Of a DNA stretch of 25,116 nt, positions 1 to 7,218 are shown in pieces. This DNA comes from RGIG9151 sp963635575 (lineage in GTDB: Bacteria; Bacillota; Clostridia; TANB77; RGIG9151). Position numbers and translations under genes: made by a program. Numbering within the stretch: the stretch's first letter is position 1; every line of letters begins with the position of its first letter. The notes under the pieces are model-generated. The model had not been told where the DNA came from. It made no database searches and saw only the letters and a list, made by a program, of their open reading frames with translations. The stretch lies in NCBI GenBank assembly GCA_963635575.1, contig CAVHFU010000019.1, positions 1 to 25,116 on the forward strand. Reading direction: 5' to 3'.

Positions 1-234
1 AACCACAAGAGGAAAAGCAAAAATAATTGACAAAAAAATTAAGCTTAATTACAAGTTTAGAGCATATTTTTTATATTAATTTGATACTAAAGTGTGGAAT
101 ATATAAGTCTTTTGTTTGCTATAAGGGGTAAAATGGGAGTTCTGAAGGAGTAAAGAGATTTAGAGTTTATAATTATTTATCAATAAAATGGTAAAATTAA
201 TTGAATAATAAAAAGACACATAAGATTGCTTATG
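1..234. other. AT-rich flank with no recognised gene
   Basis: I see no supported gene here. A TTGACA hexamer lies at 27-32 with a weak TACAAG 17 bases downstream (50-55), which could be a promoter. The only plus-strand start with a purine-rich lead (ATG near 133) closes after six codons. A long hydrophobic minus-strand frame in 160-618 lies antisense to the IS30 remnant and is explained by AT-rich composition. Confidence 0.4.
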
Positions 235-1036
235 GTACAATGTTAGTTGAGAGGAAAACAAAGTACAGGAGAAAATCAAATGTGTCAAAATAATAATATC
301 ATGAAAAGGGAAAAAATTAAACAAATAAATTACACAGAGAGAACACAAATTGAAAGATGACATAATAAAGATAAAAAAGTAATGTATAAATATAGAAACT
401 ACTAGGTAGGCCGGAGGGGTCAATAAAAAGAAAATTAAAAATAGGATTGGTAAAAAATTTAACAACAAATCTAGTAGAAATAATGGTATATAGTGCAGAT
501 GTGGCTCAGCAAAAACACGACTATAATAAAACAAGTAAAGGTACTCAATTAAAATTAGGCAAAGACTTTGAACTAAAATCATATATAGAAAATGGGATAA
601 AAAAAGGAAGAAAAACACGAGAAGAGATAATTGTTAAAATATCAGGTTTTAAGAAAGCAGAATATGTAATAGCAGCATTGGATAAAATTGAAAGAAAATT
701 TAAGAATGAATTTAAGCAAAAGTTCAAGAGTATAACATTTGACAATGGAGCTGAATTTAGGGATTATAAAGGATTAGAGAAGTCATACGATAGGAGAAAA
801 AAGTCAAAGAGAGTATCTGTGTTTTATGCTCACCCATATCGTTTTGGTGAACGTGGTGGTAATGAGAATAACAATAGATTAGTAAGACGATTTTTGCCAA
901 AAGGTACTGATATAACGCCAATATCGGATGAATACATACAATGGATAGAAGACTGGATAAATAATTTGTTGAGACCAATGTTTGGATTTAAATCGTCGTT
1001 ACAAGTTGCTTGAAAATTACCAACATAACATTGTAC
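235..1036 (+). mobile_element. Decayed IS30-family insertion sequence remnant
   Basis: The transposase pseudogene is bracketed by a short inverted repeat: GTACAATGTTA at 235-245 and its exact complement TAACATTGTAC at 1026-1036. Similarity continues imperfectly inwards (GTTG after one indel). IS30 elements carry imperfect terminal repeats of this kind and are normally about 1 kb or more. This one is roughly 0.8 kb because the transposase lacks a central block. The exact outer ends and target duplication cannot be fixed by eye. The element is almost certainly immobile by itself. Confidence 0.65.
301..1013 (+). pseudogene. IS30-family transposase pseudogene (stop, frameshift and internal deletion)
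   Basis: The original start is probably the ATG at 301, reading MKREKIKQINYTERTQIER, typical of IS30 N-termini. It then meets a TGA at 358 where the family usually has Trp. The frame shifts between about 388 and 423, and the rest reads openly to the TGA ending at 1013. From about 444 the product reads GLVKNLTTNL, then YSADVAQQKHDY, which matches the helix-turn-helix half. It then jumps directly to RKTREEIIVKI. About 100 residues normally between these blocks, including the first catalytic Asp (the HWEMD-like motif), are gone. The second Asp (TFDNGAEF) and the final Glu region (ERGGNENNNR) survive. It is non-functional as a transposase. The family call rests on motif recall; no database search was made. 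Confidence 0.85.
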
Positions 1037-1103
1037 AACTTTTGAAAAAAATTCGTTCATTTAATATTGCAATTTATATATAATTATTTGGCGATGAATA
1101 GCA

Positions 1104-1132
1104 TTGACTAACATTTCATAATGTGATAACAT
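1104..1132 (+). promoter_or_regulatory. Sigma-A-type promoter for the PEP-synthase-like gene
   Basis: TTGACT (1104-1109) and TAACAT (1127-1132) are separated by 17 bases. The spacer holds an inverted repeat, ACATT-tcat-AATGT (1111-1124), that could be an operator. The predicted transcript start is about 75 bases before the ATG at 1213. Confidence 0.55.
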
Positions 1133-1212
1133 AAAGAAGTAAGCAATAAATTGGATAGACTGAGAGATTATTTTTTAGTCAGAAGTATGTGCTTGTCACA
1201 GGAGGAATTAGT

Positions 1213-2535
1213 ATGTTAGTTGACTTCAAACGTAATTGCGAAGATTTCGGCAAAAAAGGAAATGTTTTAAGCAAACTCGATGCACTATTGAAGAGTGAAA
1301 CAAAGGCTATTATTCCAGAAACTTTAATTATTCCCGTTAGTTTTTTCAATAACAAAGTAAGAAACAGATTGTATTTGGGAATAGAATTATTGACATCTGA
1401 TGAAAAACAAGAAATTCTTAAAGAAATTAGGAAAAGATTTGGAAATAAAAGGTTGGTAGTGAGGAGCTCGGCTAGCTGCGAAGATTCCATATTATTTACT
1501 AACTCTGGTCAGTATGATTCGTTTTTAAATCTAGTGTCAGATTCGGAAATTATATGTGCCATTGAGAAGATTTACTATTCATTCATTTCTGAGAATGCAC
1601 GAAAGTATTCAGAAATAAATAATGTAACAATCTCTAATGAAGGAATGGCAGTACTTATTCAAGAAGTTGCACCAGTTTATAGAGCTGGGGTGATGTTCAC
1701 TTCTAATCCCGTAACTGGACAAGATATTGCTATAATTGAGTTCTGTGATGGATTGGGAGAAGCTGTTGTTGCAGGTCAGAGCCGTGTTACGAGACTTTTT
1801 GAAACTGACTTACGGCTTAGCAAGGTTTTCAAGAGATTGATTCATATTGGGAAGTTAATAGAAGAAGAAATGGGAAGTCCACAAGACATTGAATGGGGCA
1901 TTGATATTCAAAATAATATATATATTTTTCAGGCTAGACCAATTGTTATGCTTCATAGAGAATGTAGAAACTTTGCTCTCTTTGAGGCGATTGGATATGG
2001 CAATCAACTGATAATATCTAAAGGCTTTACAATTGGGCGAATCTCGGATGAGTTACCGTATAAACTTATTGTGCAAGATGGTAAGTTAACGTCAAAAGAC
2101 TTAATTCCTATTATGGACAGCAAGGGTATCATATTGCGAACAGGTGGAATGCTTTCGCATTTTGCCAACATTGTTAGGGAGTTTAATAAACCTTGCATTA
2201 TTATTGAAGATAAAATTCAGATAAATGCTAATCAAATATATGTATTGAATGCATATGATGGTAGTATAGCTGAATTTGAGGGACTTACGTATGATGTCAA
2301 AGTATGTGCAATATGGAATTATGCGTGTGACTTAGTTTTGAATTCAAGTGCCAACTATAAGGAAGAACTAGGAATAAAAAAACACTCATTTTTTGATACT
2401 ATGACTGACTGTAAATGTTGTTCTTTTGAATTATGTGGTAGAACGATAAGTGTACAGTATAAGGGACGGTCGCTAGAGCTAGAGTTCATTACTAAGGAAT
2501 TGACGTCGAAATTTTTTAATGGAACATGGACGTAG
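1213..2535 (+). CDS. Compact PEP synthase/PPDK-like phosphotransferase (ATP-grasp plus phosphohistidine domain)
   Basis: The start is the ATG at 1213 because GGAGG sits at 1201-1205; upstream in-frame GTG codons lack such a site. The product has 440 residues. Residues 1-245 form a PPDK_N-type ATP-grasp domain with VVRSSASCEDS (82-92), GQYDSFLNL (99-107), AGVMFTSNPVTG (158-169), LGEAVV (181-186), PQDIEWGID (223-231) and FQARPI (239-244). Residues about 265-355 resemble the swivelling phosphohistidine domain, with TGGMLSHFANIVREF (310-324) and His316 as the likely phosphorylated residue. PpsA, PPDK and rifampin phosphotransferase are about 800-900 residues and carry a further substrate domain, which is missing here. 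Instead, residues about 360-440 are an unrecognised tail with a CKCC cluster. Both catalytic halves look intact, but the phosphate acceptor is unknown. The gene is monocistronic, beside an IS remnant. Confidence 0.8.
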   Translation: MLVDFKRNCEDFGKKGNVLSKLDALLKSETKAIIPETLIIPVSFFNNKVRNRLYLGIELLTSDEKQEILKEIRKRFGNKRLVVRSSASCEDSILFTNSGQYDSFLNLVSDSEIICAIEKIYYSFISENARKYSEINNVTISNEGMAVLIQEVAPVYRAGVMFTSNPVTGQDIAIIEFCDGLGEAVVAGQSRVTRLFETDLRLSKVFKRLIHIGKLIEEEMGSPQDIEWGIDIQNNIYIFQARPIVMLHRECRNFALFEAIGYGNQLIISKGFTIGRISDELPYKLIVQDGKLTSKDLIPIMDSKGIILRTGGMLSHFANIVREFNKPCIIIEDKIQINANQIYVLNAYDGSIAEFEGLTYDVKVCAIWNYACDLVLNSSANYKEELGIKKHSFFDTMTDCKCCSFELCGRTISVQYKGRSLELEFITKELTSKFFNGTWT

Positions 2536-2550
2536 TTTATTGAATATGTC

Positions 2551-2591
2551 TAAAAATGGTGGGAATCATCTATTGGTTCCTACCATTTTTA
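2551..2591 (+). terminator. Intrinsic terminator after the PEP-synthase-like gene
   Basis: TAAAAATGGTGGGAA pairs with TTCCTACCATTTTTA across a 10-base loop, with one G-T wobble. The A- and T-rich stem ends allow termination on either strand. Confidence 0.75.
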
Positions 2592-2664
2592 AGATTCAAA
2601 TTCATTAAAGTGAAGTTCTTTATTTATGACGAATTGTAATTTGCATAAAAATTAGCATTTTCGG

Positions 2665-2693
2665 TTGACTTTTGTCGAATATAGATTTAGAAT
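2665..2693 (+). promoter_or_regulatory. Promoter of the aspS T-box transcript
   Basis: TTGACT (2665-2670), a 17-base spacer and TAGAAT (2688-2693) form a good vegetative promoter. It would start a leader of about 240 bases before aspS. Confidence 0.65.
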
Positions 2694-2699
2694 AAGTTG

Positions 2700-2925
2700 A
2701 AGGCAATGAGAAAGAGGAGTAGAATTAAACTGAGTTTTAAGAGAGGAAGCAGATTTGGTGCGATGTTTCTAACTAAAGTAATTTGAAGACACTTTTGAGC
2801 AGTTTTGTGATTAAGCAAGACCGTGTGGTTACGTTAAAGACCTAGAGTTAAAATGTGGGTGGTACCACGGAAGAGATACTTTCGTCCCTAGAGTAGTTTT
2901 TACTACTTTAGGGACTTTTGTTTTT
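2700..2925 (+). promoter_or_regulatory. T-box riboswitch leader (Asp specifier) controlling aspS
   Basis: The hallmark T-box core GGGTGGTACCACGG lies at 2857-2870, followed by the antiterminator/terminator switch. The likely specifier is GAC at 2788-2790 within GAAGACA, the usual GAA-codon-A context of the specifier loop. GAC is an Asp codon, matching the downstream gene. An AGAGAGGAAG segment in the Stem I arm fits the AG-rich loops of T-boxes. Uncharged tRNA-Asp should pair with the specifier and with UGGU in the T-box bulge, favouring the antiterminator and expression of aspS. The UGGU would pair with the usual G73 of tRNA-Asp only through a G-U wobble. Confidence 0.92.
2884..2925 (+). terminator. 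T-box-controlled intrinsic terminator
   Basis: GTCCCTAGAGTAGT (2884-2897) pairs with ACTACTTTAGGGAC (2902-2915), one wobble, four-base loop, followed by TTTTGTTTTT. Its 5' arm overlaps the GTCCCT segment that takes part in the T-box antiterminator. Confidence 0.92.
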
Positions 2926-2941
2926 GAAAGGAGAGATTTTG

Positions 2942-4702
2942 ATGAATGAGTACAGAACTCATTATTGCAATGAATTAAGAATTGCTGATGTAGGAAAAGA
3001 AGTAAGAATAGCCGGATGGGTGCAGACTATAAGAGATTTAGGATCTGTTATTTTCTTAGATATTAGAGACCATTTCGGAATCACACAGGCTGTTATTTCA
3101 GATGATGAAGAAAATATGAAGATTATTAGAGGAATAAATACTGAAAGTACTGTTTCTATCACAGGTAAGGTTCGTGAACGTTCTAATAAGAATCCTAATC
3201 TTCCAACAGGAGATATTGAAATTGTTCCTTCTAAAATCATTGTTTGTGGCAAGGCTAAAAATGTTTTGCCTTTTGAAATTAATATCGACCAAGATGTAAG
3301 AGAGGACTTAAGACTTGAATACAGATTCCTTGATTTAAGAAATGAAAAAATTCATAATAACATTGTTTTTAGAGCAAAAATTATGAAGACTGTTCGTGAA
3401 ATAATGGACGATATGGGATTTGTTGAGATTCAAACTCCAATTCTTACAAGTTCTTCTCCGGAAGGTGCAAGAGACTTCTTAGTTCCAAGTAGACTTCATC
3501 CAGGTGAATTTTATGCATTACCACAAGCTCCTCAACAGTTTAAACAACTTTTGATGATGTCAGGTTTTGATAAGTATTACCAAATCGCTCCTTGTTTTAG
3601 AGATGAAGACCCTAGAGCAGACAGATCTCCAGGAGAGTTTTACCAAGTAGACTTGGAAATGTCATTTGCTACACAAGAAGATGTGCTAAAAGCTGTTGAA
3701 AATGTTGTACTAAATACATTTAGAAAGCACACAACTTGGAGTGTAAGTGAAGATGGATTAATTAGAATTCCATATAAAGAGGCAATGAAGAAATATGGTT
3801 CAGATAAGCCGGATTTAAGAAATCCACTTATTATTGAAGATGCAACTGAGTTATTTAAGGATACTGAGTTTGCTGCATTTAAGGATAAGACTGTTAGAAT
3901 GATTATTGTTCCGAATTGCGCTAAGGAGACTAGAAAATTCTTTGACCAAATGACTGAATTTGCCGTTAATGAATGTGGAGCAAAGGGGCTTGGATATATT
4001 AAGGTTAACGAGGATATGACTTTTGCTGGTGGAATAACTAAGTTTATTACCGAGCCTATGAGAGCTGAATTATTAAATAAGGTTAAGGCAAACGACGCTG
4101 TATTCTTTATGGCAGATGAGGAAGAAACAGTTAATAAGATTGCCGGTGGAGTTAGAATTGAATTAGGTAAGAGACTTGATCTATTAGAGAAGAACACATA
4201 TAAGTTCTGTTGGATAGTTGATTTCCCTATGTATGAGAAAGATGAAGAAGGAAAAATCGAATTTAATCATAACCCATTCTCAATGCCACAAGGTGGACTT
4301 GAAGCATTAAATACAAAAGATCCGCTAGATATTTATGCATGGCAGTATGACTTAGTATGTAATGGATATGAACTTGCATCCGGAGCTGTTAGAAACCACG
4401 ATGTTGAAATAATGGAAAGAGCTTTTGAAATAGCCGGATACACAAGGCAACATGTTGAAGCTAAGTTCGGAGCATTGTTTAATGCATTCCAATATGGAGC
4501 ACCACCGCATGCCGGAGCAGCTCCTGGGTTAGATAGAATGGTAATGTTACTTGCAGAGGAAGATAGCATAAGAGAAGTAATCGCATTCCCTAAGAATAGT
4601 AAAGCAAGAGATTTATTAATGGGAGCACCGTCAGCGGTATATCCTAACCAATTAGATGATGTCCACATTATGCTAAAGCCGGTTAAAAAGGAAGATAAGT
4701 AA
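2942..4702 (+). CDS. aspS: Aspartyl-tRNA synthetase
   Basis: Cytoplasmic class II synthetase charging tRNA-Asp. The start is the ATG at 2942, behind AAAGGAGAG (2928-2936); an upstream TTG lies inside the terminator tail. The 586-residue product has the N-terminal OB-fold (GWVQTIRDLGSVIFLDIRD, about 25-43), motif 2 (CFRDEDPRADR), the bacterial GAD insertion in the middle, and motif 3 (GAAPGLDRMVMLLA). At the position that separates specificity types it has Leu33-Gly34-Ser35, not His-Gly-Gly, so it looks like a discriminating, Asp-only enzyme. The LVPSRLHPGEFYALPQAPQQ and RSPGEFYQVDLEMSF segments resemble, from memory, the alphaproteobacterial subtype rather than the common Bacillus form. Control is by the T-box leader just upstream. 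Confidence 0.97.
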   Translation: MNEYRTHYCNELRIADVGKEVRIAGWVQTIRDLGSVIFLDIRDHFGITQAVISDDEENMKIIRGINTESTVSITGKVRERSNKNPNLPTGDIEIVPSKIIVCGKAKNVLPFEINIDQDVREDLRLEYRFLDLRNEKIHNNIVFRAKIMKTVREIMDDMGFVEIQTPILTSSSPEGARDFLVPSRLHPGEFYALPQAPQQFKQLLMMSGFDKYYQIAPCFRDEDPRADRSPGEFYQVDLEMSFATQEDVLKAVENVVLNTFRKHTTWSVSEDGLIRIPYKEAMKKYGSDKPDLRNPLIIEDATELFKDTEFAAFKDKTVRMIIVPNCAKETRKFFDQMTEFAVNECGAKGLGYIKVNEDMTFAGGITKFITEPMRAELLNKVKANDAVFFMADEEETVNKIAGGVRIELGKRLDLLEKNTYKFCWIVDFPMYEKDEEGKIEFNHNPFSMPQGGLEALNTKDPLDIYAWQYDLVCNGYELASGAVRNHDVEIMERAFEIAGYTRQHVEAKFGALFNAFQYGAPPHAGAAPGLDRMVMLLAEEDSIREVIAFPKNSKARDLLMGAPSAVYPNQLDDVHIMLKPVKKEDK

Positions 4703-4762
4703 AAAAGTTAAAGTGGAAAATCACGGCATGGTTTTAATTAAAAACGCAAAAAAAGTGTATAA

Positions 4763-4798
4763 TTAAAGAACTCTAGCGAATGAGCTAGAGTTCTTTAA
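4763..4798. terminator. Bidirectional terminator between aspS and the minus-strand small genes
   Basis: A perfect 15-bp stem, TTAAAGAACTCTAGC (4763-4777) with GCTAGAGTTCTTTAA (4784-4798), closes a 6-base loop. The minus-strand side runs on to a T7 tract (complement of 4748-4754), so it can end the convergent minus-strand transcript as well as aspS. Confidence 0.75.
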
Positions 4799-4818
4799 CA
4801 TAAAGGCAAATGAGACCT

Positions 4819-5172
4819 TTATTTAATTGATTCGACAGCCGCAACATAAACGAGCCAAAAATTATCGGCCGAATAATTTTGGATTAGAGCGACTTTGCAA
4901 TACTTGCCGTTATATTCCATACTTGCAAAGTCCGCTTTTGCGACTTGCTTTTCAAAGATTGGTTTAGAAACAAGTTTTACGTTTAGACCAAAATCTAAAA
5001 AATTTCTTACTTCTTCCAATTCGTCGATAAAGTCGCTAACGTTTGAAATTATTCGTTCTTGCACAGCAGTCTTTTCTGAATTGCTTAGGGCCGAAGAAGC
5101 AATTCGCTCTAATTTTGTCTCCTTGTTTTTTAACTGTTCCTTGATTGTCAATGTTGAATTTTCGATTTTCAT
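4819..5172 (-). CDS. Hypothetical protein, 117 aa
   Basis: A minus-strand gene starting at the ATG complementary to 5170-5172, with GGAGG about 6 bases upstream. The product is soluble, with no signal peptide or membrane segment. The first 60 residues are Lys/Glu-rich (IKEQLKNKETKLERI, DFIDELEEVRNFL) and probably helical or coiled-coil. The second half (KADFASMEYNGKYCKVALIQNYS, reading as a possible beta-rich part) ends in FWLVYVAAVESIK. I do not recognise the family. It is last in a run of minus-strand small genes that ends at the hairpin at 4763-4798. The frame 4895-5206 on the opposite strand is rejected because this frame has the ribosome-binding site. Confidence 0.7.
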   Translation of the reverse strand: MKIENSTLTIKEQLKNKETKLERIASSALSNSEKTAVQERIISNVSDFIDELEEVRNFLDFGLNVKLVSKPIFEKQVAKADFASMEYNGKYCKVALIQNYSADNFWLVYVAAVESIK

Positions 5173-5221
5173 ACATATCCTCCATAATGTGTGTTTTTAT
5201 TTTTAAGCTGTAATGAATTCT

Positions 5222-5311
5222 TTACGGGATATATGCTATATACAGTGTTATAGCTCTTAATATGGGTAACAAGATGGCTAATATTAAAAAGATGTATTTG
5301 GTAAAATCCAT
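5222..5311 (-). CDS. Possible 29-aa single-pass membrane peptide
   Basis: Between two minus-strand genes a short frame starts at the ATG complementary to 5309-5311 and ends at the TAA complementary to 5222-5224. The product begins MDFTKYIFLILAILLPILRA and ends TLYIAYIP, almost entirely a membrane segment with one Lys and one Arg. The ATG is preceded by AAGAAG, a weak ribosome-binding site. It begins 9 bases after the stop of the 66-aa gene, so translational coupling is plausible. Nothing is known of its function; it could be a chance frame in AT-rich DNA. Confidence 0.35.
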   Translation of the reverse strand: MDFTKYIFLILAILLPILRAITLYIAYIP

Positions 5312-5320
5312 TCTTCTTAA

Positions 5321-5521
5321 TCATTGAAGTGACCTGTAATATTCGGCAAATTCGGGTGTGCCAATCAGCTTATGAATATCGTTTTCCGATATAGTTTCGC
5401 CGTAGATACTTCTCTTTTGACAAAAAGTTGTGTAAGCAGGAAAAAATACGGTTGAATCGTAGTACCAACGTAGTATTTTTAGAGAAAAATATGATAACCA
5501 AAGTATTATAATACCAAACAT
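5321..5521 (-). CDS. Small membrane-anchored hypothetical protein, 66 aa
   Basis: The ATG complementary to 5519-5521 is preceded on the minus strand by GCGGAGG, ideally spaced, so the gene is probably real despite its size. Residues 1-18 (MFGIIILWLSYFSLKIL) form an N-terminal membrane anchor. The rest is a polar tail with Tyr, Asp and Glu (SIYGETISENDIHKL, EFAEYYRSLQ). I do not recognise the family. It is first in a minus-strand cluster with the 29- and 117-aa frames. It is transcribed divergently from a leader repeat (5575-5681) that also precedes pdaB. Confidence 0.6.
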   Translation of the reverse strand: MFGIIILWLSYFSLKILRWYYDSTVFFPAYTTFCQKRSIYGETISENDIHKLIGTPEFAEYYRSLQ

Positions 5522-5574
5522 ATCAACCTCCGCAAAAATATTTTTTGGATTTTATATATTATTCTAACGAAAAA

Positions 5575-5681
5575 AGTATATCATAATTTCAGATTATTGT
5601 CAACTTGCATAAGCATTTAGAATAATTGCACTTCGTTTTGTATAAGTTTATACAAACAATGTGAAACGGAGTGTTTTTTAT
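5575..5681 (+). repeat. Upstream copy of the duplicated pdaB leader
   Basis: The core 5618-5681 matches 7272-7335 at 62 of 64 positions, from TAGAATAATTGC to CGGAGTGTTTTTTAT. Weaker similarity extends left to AGTATATCATA (5575-5585), equivalent to 7219-7229. In this copy the base after the repeat turns the pdaB ATG into ATT (5680-5682), so no pdaB starts here. The following 60 bases resemble the pdaB 5' end only faintly (TTTGTGTAT versus TTTATGTAT). Confidence 0.9.
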
Positions 5682-5753
5682 TATATTTGTGTATTATCAA
5701 AAATCGGCAGTATATTATGCTTGCGTATTATTGGATATATAGTTAAGAAAAAA

Positions 5754-5788
5754 TTATTCCAGTACAGTGGAATAACTTTACTTTTTTT
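5754..5788 (+). terminator. Hairpin, possible terminator before the ATPase gene
   Basis: TTATTCCA (5754-5761) pairs perfectly with TGGAATAA (5768-5775) across a 6-base loop, followed by CTTTACTTTTTTT. It could end transcripts from the upstream leader copy. The same T-run overlaps the predicted ATPase promoter. Confidence 0.4.
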
Positions 5789-5805
5789 GCATAGTATAGT
5801 ACAAT
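5777..5805 (+). promoter_or_regulatory. Predicted promoter of the ATPase gene
   Basis: TTTACT (5777-5782) and TACAAT (5800-5805) are spaced by 17 bases. This would give a leader of about 20 bases containing GAGGAG before the ATG at 5830. Confidence 0.5.
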
Positions 5806-5829
5806 ATAACTATGAGGAGATGATAAAAT

Positions 5830-7032
5830 ATGTTGATAAGAGAAAAATATCTTTCTAAAATTAGAGGCTTTTATGATGAAACATCTTTAATAAAGATTAT
5901 ATATGGAATGCGTAGAAGTGGAAAGTCGGTAATTTTAACACAAATTATTGATGAAATAAAGGCTAAAGGAGTAAGTGAAGAGAATATCATTTATATTAAT
6001 TTTGAATCATTAAAATATGATTTTATAAATAATGCAAAAGACTTATTTAATTATATAGAATCAAAAACAATTAATAAAGATAAATACTATGTTTTTTTAG
6101 ATGAAATACAAAAAATAGAAAATTTTGAACAGGGTATTAATTCACTTAGAATAACAGAACAATATAGTATATTTATAACAGGATCTAATAGTAGAATGAC
6201 ATTACTTGAACTATCAACAGATTTATCAGGAAGATATGTAAGTTTTAGAATTAATCCACTGTCTTTTAGGGAAGTAGTAGAATTAACTGGTACAACAGAA
6301 GATAAATATGAAAAGTTACTATTAGATATTTTTAAGTGGGGAAGTTTACCACAGAGATTTTTGTTTGAGAGTGATAATGATAAAATTAGTTATTTGTCTA
6401 GTGTATATGATTCTATTATATTAAAAGATATTGTAGAACGTTTAGGGATAAAGGATATTGCCTCATTTAATAAGGTTTTACAGTATGTACTAGATACTGA
6501 AGCACGCGAGTTTTCAAGAGATAATGTAATAGAGTTCTTGAAAAGGGAACATCATGAAATCGCTAATGATACACTTTATAATTATTTAGAAGCTTTTTCT
6601 TCAACATTTATAATGAACAAGGTATATAGATACGATATTCATGGGAAAAGTACATTAAAAACTTTAAATAAGTATTATGCTAATGATTTGGGAATAAAGC
6701 AAATAAAGACAAGTGGTGAAACATTAAATTATTCTGTTTCGTTAGAAAATATGGTATATAATGATTTGATTTCAAAAGATTATAAAGTATATGTTGGGAA
6801 AACTAAGAAGGGTGAAATAGATTTTATTGCATCTAAAAATAATAGTATTAAATATATACAGGTGTGCTATACATTAGATAAGCCTGAGACGCTAGAACGT
6901 GAATTTAGTGCTTTTAATGAAATTGATGATGAAAGCGAAAAGATAATAATTTCGTTAGATAGGGAAGACTATTCAAGAGAGGGGATAAGGCATATAAATG
7001 TATTTGATTTTTTGATGAATGATGAAATATAG
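5830..7032 (+). CDS. AAA_14/DUF4143-type ATPase
   Basis: A 400-residue protein starting at the ATG at 5830, with AGGAG 10 bases upstream. The N-terminal P-loop domain has Walker A GMRRSGKS (26-33), Walker B YYVFLDEIQ (86-94) and a sensor-like TGSNS (117-121). The LSGRY and INPLSFREV segments that follow are typical of the family. The C-terminal DUF4143 half has the PD-(D/E)XK-like layout: Glu306 (SLENMVYNDL), Asp331 (GEIDFI) and YIQVCY (342-347). The last motif has Gln and Cys in place of the usual acidic and Lys residues, so nuclease activity is doubtful. Length and order match the family. These ATPases are common, often multi-copy accessory genes of unclear role. It sits between two copies of the pdaB leader, and its 3' end overlaps a convergent membrane-protein frame. 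Confidence 0.88.
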   Translation: MLIREKYLSKIRGFYDETSLIKIIYGMRRSGKSVILTQIIDEIKAKGVSEENIIYINFESLKYDFINNAKDLFNYIESKTINKDKYYVFLDEIQKIENFEQGINSLRITEQYSIFITGSNSRMTLLELSTDLSGRYVSFRINPLSFREVVELTGTTEDKYEKLLLDIFKWGSLPQRFLFESDNDKISYLSSVYDSIILKDIVERLGIKDIASFNKVLQYVLDTEAREFSRDNVIEFLKREHHEIANDTLYNYLEAFSSTFIMNKVYRYDIHGKSTLKTLNKYYANDLGIKQIKTSGETLNYSVSLENMVYNDLISKDYKVYVGKTKKGEIDFIASKNNSIKYIQVCYTLDKPETLEREFSAFNEIDDESEKIIISLDREDYSREGIRHINVFDFLMNDEI

Positions 7033-7165
7033 AGCAAAAAGCAAAGATAATGATCCACTTCCAATACAATGCAAAGCATACAACGGCAGTTATGATTAAA
7101 TATGAAGCAACGATAGTGGCCAGGATATAGCGAATGATGTGAAAAACGCGCTTGATTATTTTCAT
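6914..7165 (-). CDS. Small membrane protein, C-terminus possibly altered by the ATPase gene
   Basis: The ATG complementary to 7163-7165 has AATGGAGG just upstream, a strong ribosome-binding site. The product begins MKIIKRVFHIIRYILATIVA and has one clear membrane segment (about 12-34) and a second hydrophobic stretch, WKWIIIFAFCS. From about residue 45 the frame runs antisense into the last 119 bases of the ATPase gene and becomes low-complexity (HHSSKNQIHLYALSP). The original gene may have ended near there and been extended or truncated by a junction at about 7032. The length of the mature protein is uncertain. It is transcribed divergently from pdaB, as the 66-aa gene is from the upstream leader copy. 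Confidence 0.5.
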   Translation of the reverse strand: MKIIKRVFHIIRYILATIVASYLIITAVVCFALYWKWIIIFAFCSIFHHSSKNQIHLYALSPLLNSLPYLTKLLSFRFHHQFH

Positions 7166-7218
7166 AAAACGACCTCCATTAAAAAGTATGGATATATAAA
7201 CACATTTTTGATAAGGAG

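Noticed and set aside
160..618. Hydrophobic 152-aa minus-strand frame
   Set aside because: It lies antisense to the IS30 relic, has no ribosome-binding site, and its Phe/Leu/Ile-rich content is what AT-rich antisense DNA produces.
3640..4197. 185-aa minus-strand frame inside aspS
   Set aside because: It is an antisense shadow of a fully conserved synthetase; Ser/Asn/Leu-rich with no motif or ribosome-binding site.
4895..5206. 103-aa plus-strand frame opposite the 117-aa gene
   Set aside because: The minus-strand frame has a well-placed GGAGG; this one has none.
5661..5858. 65-aa plus-strand frame starting GTG in the upstream leader copy
   Set aside because: There is no ribosome-binding site, it crosses a hairpin and the ATPase promoter, and it overlaps the ATPase start; probably chance.
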